Shown here: one piece after another, positions 29,559 through 40,152 of the stretch
How the letters are laid out: every line of letters begins with the position of its first letter
How positions within the stretch are numbered: position 1 is the stretch's first letter
From: an uncultured Pelagibacteraceae bacterium
GTDB taxonomy: Bacteria; Pseudomonadota; Alphaproteobacteria; Pelagibacterales; Pelagibacteraceae
NCBI GenBank assembly: GCA_902529645.1
Contig: CABZXO010000001.1
Coordinates: 124,001-188,000, forward strand
DNA: 64,000 nucleotides
Direction: 5' to 3'
The notes under the pieces: model-generated
What the model was told of the DNA's origin: nothing
The model's input: only the letters and a program-made list of their open reading frames with translations
Databases searched by the model: none
Made by a program: the position numbers and the translations under genes

Positions 29559-29560
29559 GT

Positions 29561-30859
29561 TTAATTATATTGTACAATTGAACCATTTCTTACTACATAT
29601 AAACTGTTGTTAAATATAAATGGTTCAGAAACTAAGCCGCCAGAAACTTTTTCAATTTTAGTAAATTTTCCATCTTCAATACCAGCTATAATCATTTTAC
29701 CATCTGAATTAGTCAAAAATAAATTTTTATCGCCTATTACAAATCCGATGGGATTAATATTTTTTCTTTTTTTAGCTTTATAATTCAGAAATAGATCTGT
29801 AATTCGAAGTATATTGCCTTTGTTTTTATCAATTAAATAAAAATAACCTTCATTAGAAATCGTGAAAATTAGATTGCCAACTATAATAGGTCTTATATTA
29901 GAATTAACTTCATTTTTCCAATTAGTAATACCTGTTTTTAAATCAATTGAATAAAACTGGTTTTTATTGTTTGAAAAGAATATTGAATTTCCATCTGATA
30001 CTAGTTTAGAATTCTTAAAATTATAAGCTTCATTTATTATTGAGCTACTCTGTGTAGGTAGTTGCCATTTAATTAAACCAGTTTCAATATCTACTGCTGT
30101 AATATCCCCAATAGAATTACTAAAGATAACATCATCGTCTAAAATAATTAAAGAATATTTAATATTTGAAATTGTAAATGAATCCTCTGTTTGTAAACTC
30201 CAACATTCAGAACCATCTTTGATTTTGTAGCATCTCAGAGTATTTTTATAATCAATAACCAAAATTTTATCTTTATAATTTTTAATATTCGAATTAAACG
30301 GATACTCATTATTTTTCGACCAATTTAGCTCTCCAGTACTAATATTCACAGAATAATATTTTGCTATACTATCTGCTACTAAAAGATTTTGACCCTCAAC
30401 TAAAAAATTGAGCTTTGGTTTTAATTTTTTTTCAGCTTTAGAATAATAATTTTTTTTCCAAATAACTTTATAATTGTTGTTATATCTTACAATTGAACCC
30501 TTTTTATCAAAAAATATAATTCCATTTTTTAAAAAAATCGGTTCAGAATCCAATTGATTAAGTTGCTCTAACTTTGAAAATTTAAAGCTACCAATCCTTT
30601 TTAATTCACCTTTATAATTTTGTAAACCGAGGTTATTTTGATTAAAATTTTTTTCATTATTTGTTTTTATTGATGATAAATCAAATTTTAAATCTCGATT
30701 AAATTCGGAGACATTTACATTTTCTTCTTTAAAAACTTTCGTTATTTTTTTATCAGTTTCTAATATATTTTCTTCATCTTTCCAAATTCTAGAGTTTTCG
30801 TTAAATGAACAGTTGTTAAGAAAAAACAATCCTATGAAAATAAAAACTAATTTATTCAC
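29561..30859 (-). CDS. bamB: PQQ-like beta-propeller lipoprotein, BamB-like
   Basis: Lipobox-like LFFLNNCSF, repeated G-L/I-W propeller blades (TGELNWSKNNEYPF, TGLIKWQLPTQSSS, TGITNWKNEV). Confidence 0.78.
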   Translation of the reverse strand: MNKLVFIFIGLFFLNNCSFNENSRIWKDEENILETDKKITKVFKEENVNVSEFNRDLKFDLSSIKTNNEKNFNQNNLGLQNYKGELKRIGSFKFSKLEQLNQLDSEPIFLKNGIIFFDKKGSIVRYNNNYKVIWKKNYYSKAEKKLKPKLNFLVEGQNLLVADSIAKYYSVNISTGELNWSKNNEYPFNSNIKNYKDKILVIDYKNTLRCYKIKDGSECWSLQTEDSFTISNIKYSLIILDDDVIFSNSIGDITAVDIETGLIKWQLPTQSSSIINEAYNFKNSKLVSDGNSIFFSNNKNQFYSIDLKTGITNWKNEVNSNIRPIIVGNLIFTISNEGYFYLIDKNKGNILRITDLFLNYKAKKRKNINPIGFVIGDKNLFLTNSDGKMIIAGIEDGKFTKIEKVSGGLVSEPFIFNNSLYVVRNGSIVQYN

Positions 30860-31496
30860 TCAAATCTCTGTTCAATCTTTTCTCTGCTTGAAGCCTTATA
30901 TCTGGATTTGAATTTTCTAAAGCTATTATCTGATTAAAAAATTCTTTAGCTTTTTGATATTGATTATTTGCATAGAAATATTCTCCCATCAAATATAAAG
31001 AATGTGACTTCCAAACACTTTTTGAATTTATAAGTGGATTTAAAATTTTTAGAAGATCACTTTCTTGAGTATTATCTGCATTGTATAGTGCCTTCTTGTA
31101 TATAATTAAGTTACTAATCTCACTATCTAATGAAATATCATTTATCAATACATCAAATAGTGAATTGATTTTAGACTGATCGCTTACAAGATTATTATCA
31201 ATGATAAAATAAAGTGACAAAGGTGAATATGTTGGGTCTTTCTTGTTAATAATTTCAATCAGACTACTAGTTGTCTTTTCTTTTGTTTTTTCTGAATAAT
31301 CAATGATTATTGAATTAAAACTATCTGAGATCTCTTTTTTTTTATTCAACAAATATTTATCGTAACTAAATACACCTGCTATAATTATAATTAAAATAAT
31401 TATACATAATATTATTTTATTTTTATTATTTATAAAAAAATTTTTAATTTTTTCGTTTCTTGTATTGGTATTTATAATTGATAAATCTTCTTCCAT
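30852..31496 (-). CDS. TPR-like/YfgM-type membrane-anchored protein
   Basis: Single N-terminal TM and C-terminal TPR-like GEYFYANNQYQKAKEFFNQIIAL; upstream of bamB-like gene. Confidence 0.65.
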   Translation of the reverse strand: MEEDLSIINTNTRNEKIKNFFINNKNKIILCIIILIIIIAGVFSYDKYLLNKKKEISDSFNSIIIDYSEKTKEKTTSSLIEIINKKDPTYSPLSLYFIIDNNLVSDQSKINSLFDVLINDISLDSEISNLIIYKKALYNADNTQESDLLKILNPLINSKSVWKSHSLYLMGEYFYANNQYQKAKEFFNQIIALENSNPDIRLQAEKRLNRDLSE

Positions 31497-31498
31497 AA

Positions 31499-34168
31499 CT
31501 AAATCATATTTCTTAAAACGTATTGCAGAATACCTCCGTTCTTATAATACTCTAATTCGTTTTTTGTATCAATTCTGCATAGACATTTAACTTTCTTTAT
31601 TTCACCTGATGCATATTTGATTTCAATTATTACCTCATCAGAGGGATTGATGCCTTTCTCTAAATCCATAATGCTAATCAATTCAGAACCAATTAAATTA
31701 AGATTTTTTCTATTAACATTTTTAATAAACTGTAAAGGCAATATTCCCATTCCAATTAAATTAGATCTGTGGATTCTTTCAAAACTCTCAGCAATTACTG
31801 CTTTTATCCCAAGTAATTTTGTTCCTTTAGCCGCCCAATCTCTAGATGATCCGGTTCCATACTCTTTTCCACCAATTACAACTAAATCTGTTCCTCTTTT
31901 TTTATATTCAACAACTGCATCATAGACAGGAAGAACTTTTTCTTCTGGGTATAACTTTGTAAAACCACCTTCTGTACCTGGAGCCATTTCGTTTCTAATT
32001 CTTATATTTGCAAAAGTTCCTCGCATCATAACTTCATGGTTACCCCTTCTTGAACCATATGAATTATAATCTTTAGGTAAAATTTGGTGTTCAATGAAAT
32101 ATTCACCAGTTGGACTATCTTTTTGAATACTGCCAGCTGGCGATATATGATCAGTTGTAACCATATCACCTAAAATTAATAATGGTCTTGCGTCCTTAAT
32201 TTCTTTAAATCCTTCTGGTTTATTTGGTAACGAGTCAAAAAACGGAGGTTTTTTTACATATGTTGATCCCTCATCCCAATTATAGATGCTGCTTTTATCA
32301 GTTTTAATTTTTTGCCATTGAGTTGGGCCCTCTGAAACATTTGAGTATCTTTGTATAAACATATCAGCATTAAGTGAGTCTTTTAAAGTTTCTTCTATCT
32401 CTTTATTTGAAGGCCAAATATCTTTTAAAAATACATCTTTTCCTTCTTTATCTTTTCCCAATGGATCTTTGTACAAATCAACTTCCATATGCCCAGCTAT
32501 TGCGTATGCAACAACAAGTGGAGGTGAAGCCAAATAGTTAGCTTTTATATGTGGAGAAATTCTTCCCTCAAAATTTCTATTTCCAGATAAAACTGAAACA
32601 GCATAAATATTTTCTTTTTGGATAGCTTCTACAATATTCTCTGGAAGTGGTCCTGAATTTCCAATGCAAGTAGTACAGCCATACCCAACTAAATTAAAGC
32701 CAAGCTGATCTAAATAAATATTTAATCCAGCTTTTGCCAAATAGTCTGTAACTACTTGAGATCCAGGTGCTAAAGAGGTTTTTACCCAGGGTTTAACCTG
32801 CAAACCTTTTTCAATAGCTTTTTTAGCTAATAGTCCAGCCCCTATTAAAACATTTGGATTAGAAGTGTTAGTACAAGAAGTTATTGCAGCAATTAATATT
32901 GAGCCATCTTTAATTTCGTAATCTGTATTTGATACTTTCGAAATTGACTTTTCATTTTTATTTGTAGCTTCCTGCAATACTTTTTGAAACGAACTAGGTG
33001 CATCTGTTAACAGAACTTTGTCTTGAGGTCTTTTAGGTCCTGAAATAGTTGGTACGACTGTGGACATATCTAAAGATATAATGTCAGTAAATTCTATTTC
33101 GTTACTCGCCCATAAACCTTGTTCCTTCGCATAATTTTCTACGATATCAACTGTTTGTTCATCTCTTCCAGAAAATTTCAAATACTTTAATGTTTCTTCA
33201 TCGATAGGAAAAAAACCACAAGTAGCACCATATTCTGGTGCCATGTTTGCAATTGTTGCTCTATCCGCTAGTGTTAAGTTTTTTAAACCCTCTCCATAAA
33301 ACTCAACAAACTTACCAACCACTCCTTTATCTCTTAACATTTTAACAACAGTTAATACTAAATCAGTTGCAGTAGTTCCTTCTGGCATTTTGTTCTTCAT
33401 TTCAAAACCAATGACTTCTGGTATTAACATGGAAATTGGTTGACCTAACATTCCTGCTTCAGCTTCAATTCCTCCAACACCCCATCCTAAAACAGATAAA
33501 CCATTTACCATTGTTGTATGACTATCCGTTCCAACTAAAGTATCTGGAAAAAGATATTTTTCACCTTTAAATTCTTCTGACCAAACAACTTTTGACAAAT
33601 ATTCCAGATTAACTTGGTGACAAATTCCTGTTCCTGGAGGAACTATTCTAAAATTATCAAATGCCTGCTGTCCCCATTTTAAAAAAGAATATCTTTCACC
33701 ATTTCTTTCAAATTCTATATCGACATTTTTTTCAAAAGAATCTGCTTTTGCAGATTGGTCGACTTGCACAGAGTGATCAATTACAAGATCAACTGCAGAC
33801 AGTGGATTTATTGTATTTGGATCTTTATTTTTTTCTTTAACTGCTTCTCTCATTGCAGCTAAATCTGCAACCGCAGGTATTCCTGTATAATCTTGAAGCA
33901 AAACTCTTGCTGGTCTATATGCAATTTCAGTTTTAGATTTTTTTGTCTTTAGCCAGTTTTTAATCGCCTCTATTTGAGATTTTGTTACACTTAAGTCGTC
34001 TTCGTATCTTAATAAATTTTCTAGTAAAACTTTAAGAGATTTTGGAAGTTTATCTATTCCTTCAAGTCCATTTTTTTCTGCTTCATTTAATGAGTAATAA
34101 TTATACTCCTTGTCATTGACTGTGATTTTTTTAAGTGAATTAAAAGAATTTTTGTTACCTGGGGTCAT
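31499..34168 (-). CDS. acnA: Aconitate hydratase A
   Basis: 889 aa; LLQDYTGIPAVADLAAMR, DSHTTMVNGLSVLGWGVGGIEAEA, CTTCIGNSGPL. Confidence 0.97.
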   Translation of the reverse strand: MTPGNKNSFNSLKKITVNDKEYNYYSLNEAEKNGLEGIDKLPKSLKVLLENLLRYEDDLSVTKSQIEAIKNWLKTKKSKTEIAYRPARVLLQDYTGIPAVADLAAMREAVKEKNKDPNTINPLSAVDLVIDHSVQVDQSAKADSFEKNVDIEFERNGERYSFLKWGQQAFDNFRIVPPGTGICHQVNLEYLSKVVWSEEFKGEKYLFPDTLVGTDSHTTMVNGLSVLGWGVGGIEAEAGMLGQPISMLIPEVIGFEMKNKMPEGTTATDLVLTVVKMLRDKGVVGKFVEFYGEGLKNLTLADRATIANMAPEYGATCGFFPIDEETLKYLKFSGRDEQTVDIVENYAKEQGLWASNEIEFTDIISLDMSTVVPTISGPKRPQDKVLLTDAPSSFQKVLQEATNKNEKSISKVSNTDYEIKDGSILIAAITSCTNTSNPNVLIGAGLLAKKAIEKGLQVKPWVKTSLAPGSQVVTDYLAKAGLNIYLDQLGFNLVGYGCTTCIGNSGPLPENIVEAIQKENIYAVSVLSGNRNFEGRISPHIKANYLASPPLVVAYAIAGHMEVDLYKDPLGKDKEGKDVFLKDIWPSNKEIEETLKDSLNADMFIQRYSNVSEGPTQWQKIKTDKSSIYNWDEGSTYVKKPPFFDSLPNKPEGFKEIKDARPLLILGDMVTTDHISPAGSIQKDSPTGEYFIEHQILPKDYNSYGSRRGNHEVMMRGTFANIRIRNEMAPGTEGGFTKLYPEEKVLPVYDAVVEYKKRGTDLVVIGGKEYGTGSSRDWAAKGTKLLGIKAVIAESFERIHRSNLIGMGILPLQFIKNVNRKNLNLIGSELISIMDLEKGINPSDEVIIEIKYASGEIKKVKCLCRIDTKNELEYYKNGGILQYVLRNMI

Positions 34169-34169
34169 A

Positions 34170-34763
34170 TTATAAATAAAAAGTTATTATGCTTGTTAAA
34201 AGAAGCAGTGACATAGCATAATTAAAGTAATTAATAAATTTCTGATTTGTCGCAAATTTCCTGAAAAATTTACCCAAGAAGGTCCACAGAGTTATACTGG
34301 TCACTGAAACAATTAAGGCCATAATGATAATTTGAGTCGTATAACTTAAAAAGGTTTCTCCTGGATTAATATAAGTTGAAACAAGAATAATTGATGCAAT
34401 AACGCCTTTAGGATTTAAGAATTGAAAAATAAAAGTTTCATGAAACTTAATTGGATTTTTGTTTTTATTTTCCTGATCAGAAGGTCCTGAAAAAGAAATT
34501 TTGTATGCTAAATAAATTAAAAATAGAGTTCCTAAATATTTCAATACCTCTTGAATTAAAGGATAAAGTTTAAAAATATTTATCAACCCTAGAGCTAAAC
34601 ATAGTAACAAAAATGGAAATCCTAAAGTTACACCAATTATATGTGGCAGTGTTCTAAGAATACCAAAATTGAAACCAGAATAGAAAGCAACGAAATTATT
34701 TGGTCCAGGAGTAAATGCTGCAACAATTCCAAATAAAGTTATAGAAAGAATTTCAGGATGCAT
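34170..34763 (-). CDS. LysE/RhtB family translocator
   Basis: FTPGPNNFVAFYSGFNFG...PHIIGVTLGFPFLL, KYLGTLFLIYLAYKI, FLNPKGV. Confidence 0.9.
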   Translation of the reverse strand: MHPEILSITLFGIVAAFTPGPNNFVAFYSGFNFGILRTLPHIIGVTLGFPFLLLCLALGLINIFKLYPLIQEVLKYLGTLFLIYLAYKISFSGPSDQENKNKNPIKFHETFIFQFLNPKGVIASIILVSTYINPGETFLSYTTQIIIMALIVSVTSITLWTFLGKFFRKFATNQKFINYFNYAMSLLLLTSIITFYL

Positions 34764-34765
34764 TA

Positions 34766-35110
34766 TTAAGCAATCGGTAATCCGTTTTCTGCTTTTTGAG
34801 AAGGATGAACAAGTGTAACTTTGCCATCGGCATCAATTGCTCCTAAAACCAATACTTGAGAAACTATTCCAGCAATATTTTTTTCAGGAAAATTACAAAC
34901 AGCAATAACCTGTTTTCCTTTTAAATTCTCCTCATTATAATAATGTGTAATTTGAGCCGAAGATTGTTTAATACCAATTTCGCTTCCAAAATCAACTTCA
35001 ACCACTAAAGATGGCTTTCTCGCTTTTTCATTTTTTTTTACAGAAATTACAGTACCAATTCTAATATCTACTTTATCAAAATCATTATAGGTAATTTGCT
35101 CTTTAATCAT
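34766..35110 (-). CDS. csaA: tRNA-binding/export-related protein CsaA
   Basis: FDKVDIRIGTVISV...ARKPSLVVEVDFG, VIAVCNFPEKNIAGIVSQVLVLG. Confidence 0.9.
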   Translation of the reverse strand: MIKEQITYNDFDKVDIRIGTVISVKKNEKARKPSLVVEVDFGSEIGIKQSSAQITHYYNEENLKGKQVIAVCNFPEKNIAGIVSQVLVLGAIDADGKVTLVHPSQKAENGLPIA

Positions 35111-35134
35111 AATATAATATAGTGTTTTAAGTTT

Positions 35135-36313
35135 ATGAGTATAGATAACAATTTATATGAAAAATCAATCAAGATTTTAACTGACTTAATCGCATTTAAA
35201 ACTATCTCAGGTCAAGATAACATTAATTTAATTGATTATTGTGAAAAAATTTTAAATAACATCGGAATAGATACTTTCAAAGTTTATGATGATGATAAAA
35301 AAAGAGTAAATCTTTTTGGAACTCTAAAAGCAAAAAATCAAAGCATAAAAAAACCAATTATATTATCTGGTCACACTGATGTGGTTCCCGTATCTAAAGG
35401 TTGGAGCAGTGATCCATTCGTTGCAACTATTAAAAATGACAAATTATATGGAAGAGGCTCATGTGATATGAAAGGTTTTATTGCATGTACACTTGCTTAT
35501 GCACCTATCTTCAAAGAAAGCAATTTAGATAGAGACTTACATTTCTGTTACACATTTGATGAAGAGACCGCATGTATTGGAGCCCCTTTATTAATAGATG
35601 AATTAAAAAAAAGAGAAATCAAAAATGGAATTTGTATAATTGGTGAACCAACTAAAATGAAAATTATTGACGCCCATAAAGGTATGAATGAATACACAGT
35701 TCACATTGGAGGACTTGCAGGACATAGTTCTAAACCACATTTAGGAGTGAATGCAGTTGAATATGCTACTAGATATGTTGGAAAACTTTTAGAAATAAGA
35801 GAAGAATTAAAAAAAAGAGTTCAAAAAGATAGTATTTTTGACCCTCCACATTCAACTTTATCTATTGGTGGTATTAAGGGTGGTATTGCCCATAATGTCA
35901 TTGCAGATAAATGTAGTGTTGAATGGGAAACAAGACCAGTTGTAAAAGAAGATGGGGAATTTGTTACGAATGAAATTGATAAATATGCAAATGAGGTACT
36001 ACTACCAGAAATGAAAAAAGTATTTCCAGATTCATATATTAAAAAAGAAGTGATAGGTGAAGTCATTGGTTTTAACAGATTAGATGAGTCTGAGGCATGT
36101 GAATTTGTATCAAATATAACTGGTGATAATTCTAGAGAAGTAGTTTCTTTTGGAACAGAAGCTGGTTTATTTCAAGAATTAGGTATCAGTACAGTTGTTT
36201 GCGGACCTGGATCAATAGAACAAGCTCACAAAATTGACGAGTTCATAGAATTAAATGAAATGAAAAAATGCCTTAAGTTTTTAGAAGGTGTAAAAGATAA
36301 ATCAGTTAATTAA
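35135..36313 (+). CDS. argE: M20 peptidase, acetylornithine deacetylase-like
   Basis: LSGHTDVVPV, GRGSCDMKGFIAC, TFDEETACIGA, GEPTKMKIIDAHKG. Confidence 0.88.
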   Translation: MSIDNNLYEKSIKILTDLIAFKTISGQDNINLIDYCEKILNNIGIDTFKVYDDDKKRVNLFGTLKAKNQSIKKPIILSGHTDVVPVSKGWSSDPFVATIKNDKLYGRGSCDMKGFIACTLAYAPIFKESNLDRDLHFCYTFDEETACIGAPLLIDELKKREIKNGICIIGEPTKMKIIDAHKGMNEYTVHIGGLAGHSSKPHLGVNAVEYATRYVGKLLEIREELKKRVQKDSIFDPPHSTLSIGGIKGGIAHNVIADKCSVEWETRPVVKEDGEFVTNEIDKYANEVLLPEMKKVFPDSYIKKEVIGEVIGFNRLDESEACEFVSNITGDNSREVVSFGTEAGLFQELGISTVVCGPGSIEQAHKIDEFIELNEMKKCLKFLEGVKDKSVN

Positions 36314-37743
36314 CTCCAACCACCTATGGCTTTTACCTCTAAAAATTCCTCTAGGCCGTGTTCACCTGCTTCTCTACCTATTCCAGAATGTTTAAAACCA
36401 CCAAAAGGCGCATCAACAGCAATACCAGCTCCATTAACATCCACCATTCCAGATCTTAATTTTCTTGCAACTCGTTGTACTTTTTCTGAGTCTTGAGTTT
36501 GGATGTAGTTCGTTAATCCATAAGAAGTATCATTTGCAATTTTTATTGCCTCTTCTTCTGTTTCAAACGGGATAACGGATAAGACAGGTCCAAAAATTTC
36601 AGTTCTTGCAACATCCATCTCATTATTAACATCTGCAAAAACAGTTGGTTTAACAAAATAACCTTTATCTAGTCCATCAGGTTTACCAGTTCCTCCAGCA
36701 ACTAATTTTGCACCTTCATCAATCCCTTTTTGAATTAAAGTTTGAATTTTATTGTATTGGGTTTCTGAAACAACTGGACCTATATGCTCTCCTTCTTTTT
36801 TAGGATCACCAATTTCAAAGTTTTCTGTATACTTTTTTAATCTCCCAATAGCTTCATCATACATTGATTTTTCAACCAACATTCTTGTTGGTGCATTACA
36901 AGATTGTCCAGAATTTCTAAAACATCTTAAAGCACCTCTTTCAATAGCTGCTGGATCAGCATCTTTAAAAATTATATTTGCTCCCTTTCCACCTAATTCT
37001 AAGCTTACTCTTTTAAAATCTTTAGCAGCATTTTGTGAAATCAAAGCTCCTGCTCTTGTTGATCCTGTAAAAGAAATCATATTAATATCTGGATGACTTG
37101 TAAGAGCATCACCTGTTGTTGCTCCATCACCATTAACTAAATTGAACACACCTTTTGGGAATTTTATTTCATCAATAATTTCAGCAAGTATCATTGATGA
37201 GAGAGGTGCTAATTCTGATGGCTTTAAAACCATTGTGCAACCTGCGGCTATTGCTGGCATTACTTTTAAACAAACTTGGTTCATCGGCCAATTCCATGGT
37301 GTTATTAATGCACAAACACCTTTTGGTTCATAAATTAATCTTTGATTAGGAGCATGCTCTCCCAATGGTTTTTCAAATTCAAATTTTTTTAAATATCTAA
37401 TAAATGATTTAATATGACTTGCTCCTGTACCTGCTTGTAATTTTGTTGCAAAATCTTTTGGAGCGCCCATTTCAAGAGTTATAGCTTCTGCAATATCATT
37501 CCATCTTTTCTTATAATTTTCGTAAAGTTTTTCTAATAGTGTAATTCTTTCTTCTTTAGAGGAAAAGGCCCAAGACTCGTAAGCATCTTTTGCTGCATTA
37601 ACTGCTAAATCAACATCTGATTTATTTGCTAAAGTAATTACAGCACAATTTTCCTCAGTAGCTGGATCGATTACTTTTATTTCTTTGTCACTATTTGGTT
37701 TAACCCATGCTCCATTAATATAAAAATTTTTTTTATCTAACAT
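36310..37743 (-). CDS. NAD(P)-dependent aldehyde dehydrogenase
   Basis: TPWNWPMNQVCLKVMPAIAAG, LELGGKGANIIF, NSGQSCNAPTRMLVE. Confidence 0.95.
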   Translation of the reverse strand: MLDKKNFYINGAWVKPNSDKEIKVIDPATEENCAVITLANKSDVDLAVNAAKDAYESWAFSSKEERITLLEKLYENYKKRWNDIAEAITLEMGAPKDFATKLQAGTGASHIKSFIRYLKKFEFEKPLGEHAPNQRLIYEPKGVCALITPWNWPMNQVCLKVMPAIAAGCTMVLKPSELAPLSSMILAEIIDEIKFPKGVFNLVNGDGATTGDALTSHPDINMISFTGSTRAGALISQNAAKDFKRVSLELGGKGANIIFKDADPAAIERGALRCFRNSGQSCNAPTRMLVEKSMYDEAIGRLKKYTENFEIGDPKKEGEHIGPVVSETQYNKIQTLIQKGIDEGAKLVAGGTGKPDGLDKGYFVKPTVFADVNNEMDVARTEIFGPVLSVIPFETEEEAIKIANDTSYGLTNYIQTQDSEKVQRVARKLRSGMVDVNGAGIAVDAPFGGFKHSGIGREAGEHGLEEFLEVKAIGGWS

Positions 37744-37763
37744 GATTTAAAATTATCCTTTCC

Positions 37764-38723
37764 TTATGATTTTGCAAATAAATTTGTTAATTCGTAAACT
37801 ATTGTTGCGGCTGCAAGAGAAGTAACTTCTGCATGATCGTATGCGGGTGAAACTTCAACAACATCAGCAGAAACTAAATTTAATCCAGACAACCCTCTTA
37901 AAACATTTACCATTTCTCTGGTTGTCATTCCTGCAATTTCTGGTGTACCTGTACCAGGTGCAAATGCAGGATCTAACACATCAATATCTATAGATAAATA
38001 AAGAGGATTATCTCCTACTCTCTTTCTAATCCTTTCAACAATTTTTTCTGTTCCTTCAGTTTGAAATTCATCACAGTGAATTATTTTAAAACCAAAACTT
38101 TCATCATTTTTTATATCATCTCTACTGTAAAGAGGCCCTCTAATTCCCACATGCATTGAAGCATCATCTAAAAACAAACCTTCTTCTCTTGCTCTTCTAA
38201 AAGGAGTTCCATGTGTATATGGAGCGCCGAAATAAGTATCCCAAGTATCTAAATGAGCATCAAAATGAACTAGAGAAACTGGTCCATTGTTTTTTTTATT
38301 AATCGCTCTTAACAATGGTACTGCAATTGTATGATCACCACCTAAACTAATTATTCCACCTACTTTATTTAATAAATTAGTTGCCCCCTCTTCTATTTGT
38401 TTAATTGCTTCATCAATACTAAATGGATTACAAGAAATATCTCCAGCATCAGCTACCTGTTGAATTTTAAATGGCTCTACATCATAACTTGGATGATAAT
38501 TTGTTCTTAAATGTCTTGATGCTTGTCGGATACTCTGAGGGCCAAATCTCGCCCCAGGTCTATAACTGGTTCCGGCATCAAACGGAACACCTACAATCGC
38601 TACATCGCAACTTTCAACATCTCTTAATTCAGGCAATCTAGCAAAAGTGCCTGGACCAGCATACCGAGGTACTTTTGTTCCACTTACTGGTTGAATAGGA
38701 TTTTTATTTCTTTCTTTTGTCAT
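37764..38723 (-). CDS. speB: Agmatinase/ureohydrolase family
   Basis: SLGGDHTIAVPLLRA, LVHFDAHLDTWD, SIDIDVLDPAFAPGTGTPE. Confidence 0.85.
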   Translation of the reverse strand: MTKERNKNPIQPVSGTKVPRYAGPGTFARLPELRDVESCDVAIVGVPFDAGTSYRPGARFGPQSIRQASRHLRTNYHPSYDVEPFKIQQVADAGDISCNPFSIDEAIKQIEEGATNLLNKVGGIISLGGDHTIAVPLLRAINKKNNGPVSLVHFDAHLDTWDTYFGAPYTHGTPFRRAREEGLFLDDASMHVGIRGPLYSRDDIKNDESFGFKIIHCDEFQTEGTEKIVERIRKRVGDNPLYLSIDIDVLDPAFAPGTGTPEIAGMTTREMVNVLRGLSGLNLVSADVVEVSPAYDHAEVTSLAAATIVYELTNLFAKS

Positions 38724-38776
38724 TTTTCAATAATCTAAGATAATATTATCTAATCTAATTCGTCTATAATAAATTA

Positions 38777-39505
38777 ATGAAAGTTATATTTTTATTCATC
38801 ATATTATTTCAGTTTTTCCATGTAAATGCTGATGAAATATATAATATAATAAAAATTCCAAACTTAGAAATCCACAAGCTAAAAAATGAGAATAATATCC
38901 GTTATCTAAATGCAAAAAGAGATTTTAAAATAGGAGTAGATGACAATATTACTTGCAACAAAACAGATAAAGAAAATCTTAATACAAAATTTCCAGTTAT
39001 TGAAAGAAATATAAAAAGATACAATTCTAAATTCCTAAAGAAAATAAATTTAAAATATATTGTATTTTGTGAAGGTTTATTTATTTCGAATATTAATACT
39101 GGCGGAATATCAGATAATAAAAATAGATCCTTAATATTAGACATAAACTTTAATGAAAAATATTTTGAAAGAATGATCCATCATGAAATTTTTCATATGA
39201 TTCAAAATAGTTATGAAGATAATTTTAATGATCAAAAATTTTCTTTATTTAATAATTCTGATTTTGAATACTCTAAATGCTCCACTTGTTCTGATAGATT
39301 AAATTTAGATTTATATGAAAACACAAATGGTTTTTTAACAGAATATTCAAAATCAATTCCATCAGAAGATATGGCTGAAATCTTTTCTTTTTTAATGGTT
39401 AATAAAAATTTAATTGAAGAGAAAATAAAAAAAGACTTTATATTAAACAATAAGGTTAATTTTATTAAGACCAATATATTTAAAATCGATGAAAATATTT
39501 TATGA
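38777..39505 (+). CDS. Secreted putative zinc metallopeptidase-like protein
   Basis: Signal peptide, HExxH-type motif in MIHHEIFHMIQNSYED. Confidence 0.6.
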   Translation: MKVIFLFIILFQFFHVNADEIYNIIKIPNLEIHKLKNENNIRYLNAKRDFKIGVDDNITCNKTDKENLNTKFPVIERNIKRYNSKFLKKINLKYIVFCEGLFISNINTGGISDNKNRSLILDINFNEKYFERMIHHEIFHMIQNSYEDNFNDQKFSLFNNSDFEYSKCSTCSDRLNLDLYENTNGFLTEYSKSIPSEDMAEIFSFLMVNKNLIEEKIKKDFILNNKVNFIKTNIFKIDENIL

Positions 39506-40152
39506 TTAAAACAATTAAAGCTTCAAAATCAGAAAAAATTTTATTTATTTTTTTAATTATTTTAGCTGTTTCGGCTTTTTCATCTTTTTTTTTATTAAAA
39601 AATAAATGTTTGTTTGTAGAAAAAAAAGATTTAAAAAAATTAAACTTTGAAAACCCAGATAATATTGCTGTGATGAATTTAGAATGTGGAAATATAATTA
39701 TTGAGCTATACCCAGAATTATCTCCAAAAGCTGTTGAAAGATTCAAAACTCTAATTGAAAAAAAAATGTATGATGGTTCTGCCTTCTATAAAGTTGTTGA
39801 AAATACTTTAGTGCAAGCTGGTGATATAGAATTTGGAAACATTGAGTATTTAGATTACTCAAAAATTGGAAGTGGAAAATCTGGATTGGGATTATTAAAA
39901 TCGGAACTTAGTGATGATTTTGAATTTACTGAGGGAAGTATTGGTTTTGCAAGGTCAACAGAATTTGACTCTGAAGATAGTGAGTTTTTTATAACCTTAA
40001 AAGAAATCCCAATTTATCAAGGAGAATATACTCCAATTGGAAAAGTGAAGTATGGCCTAGATATTATTAAGAAAATAAAAACAGGGAATAAAGCAATATA
40101 TGTACTAAGGCCCGATTATATAAATACTTTTAGAATGCTGGAGACTAATTAA
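39502..40152 (+). CDS. Membrane-anchored cyclophilin-type peptidyl-prolyl isomerase
   Basis: N-terminal TM, CGNIIIELYPELSPKAVERFKTLIEKKMYDGSAFYKVVENTLVQAGD, GFARS, FFITL. Confidence 0.88.
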   Translation: MIKTIKASKSEKILFIFLIILAVSAFSSFFLLKNKCLFVEKKDLKKLNFENPDNIAVMNLECGNIIIELYPELSPKAVERFKTLIEKKMYDGSAFYKVVENTLVQAGDIEFGNIEYLDYSKIGSGKSGLGLLKSELSDDFEFTEGSIGFARSTEFDSEDSEFFITLKEIPIYQGEYTPIGKVKYGLDIIKKIKTGNKAIYVLRPDYINTFRMLETN

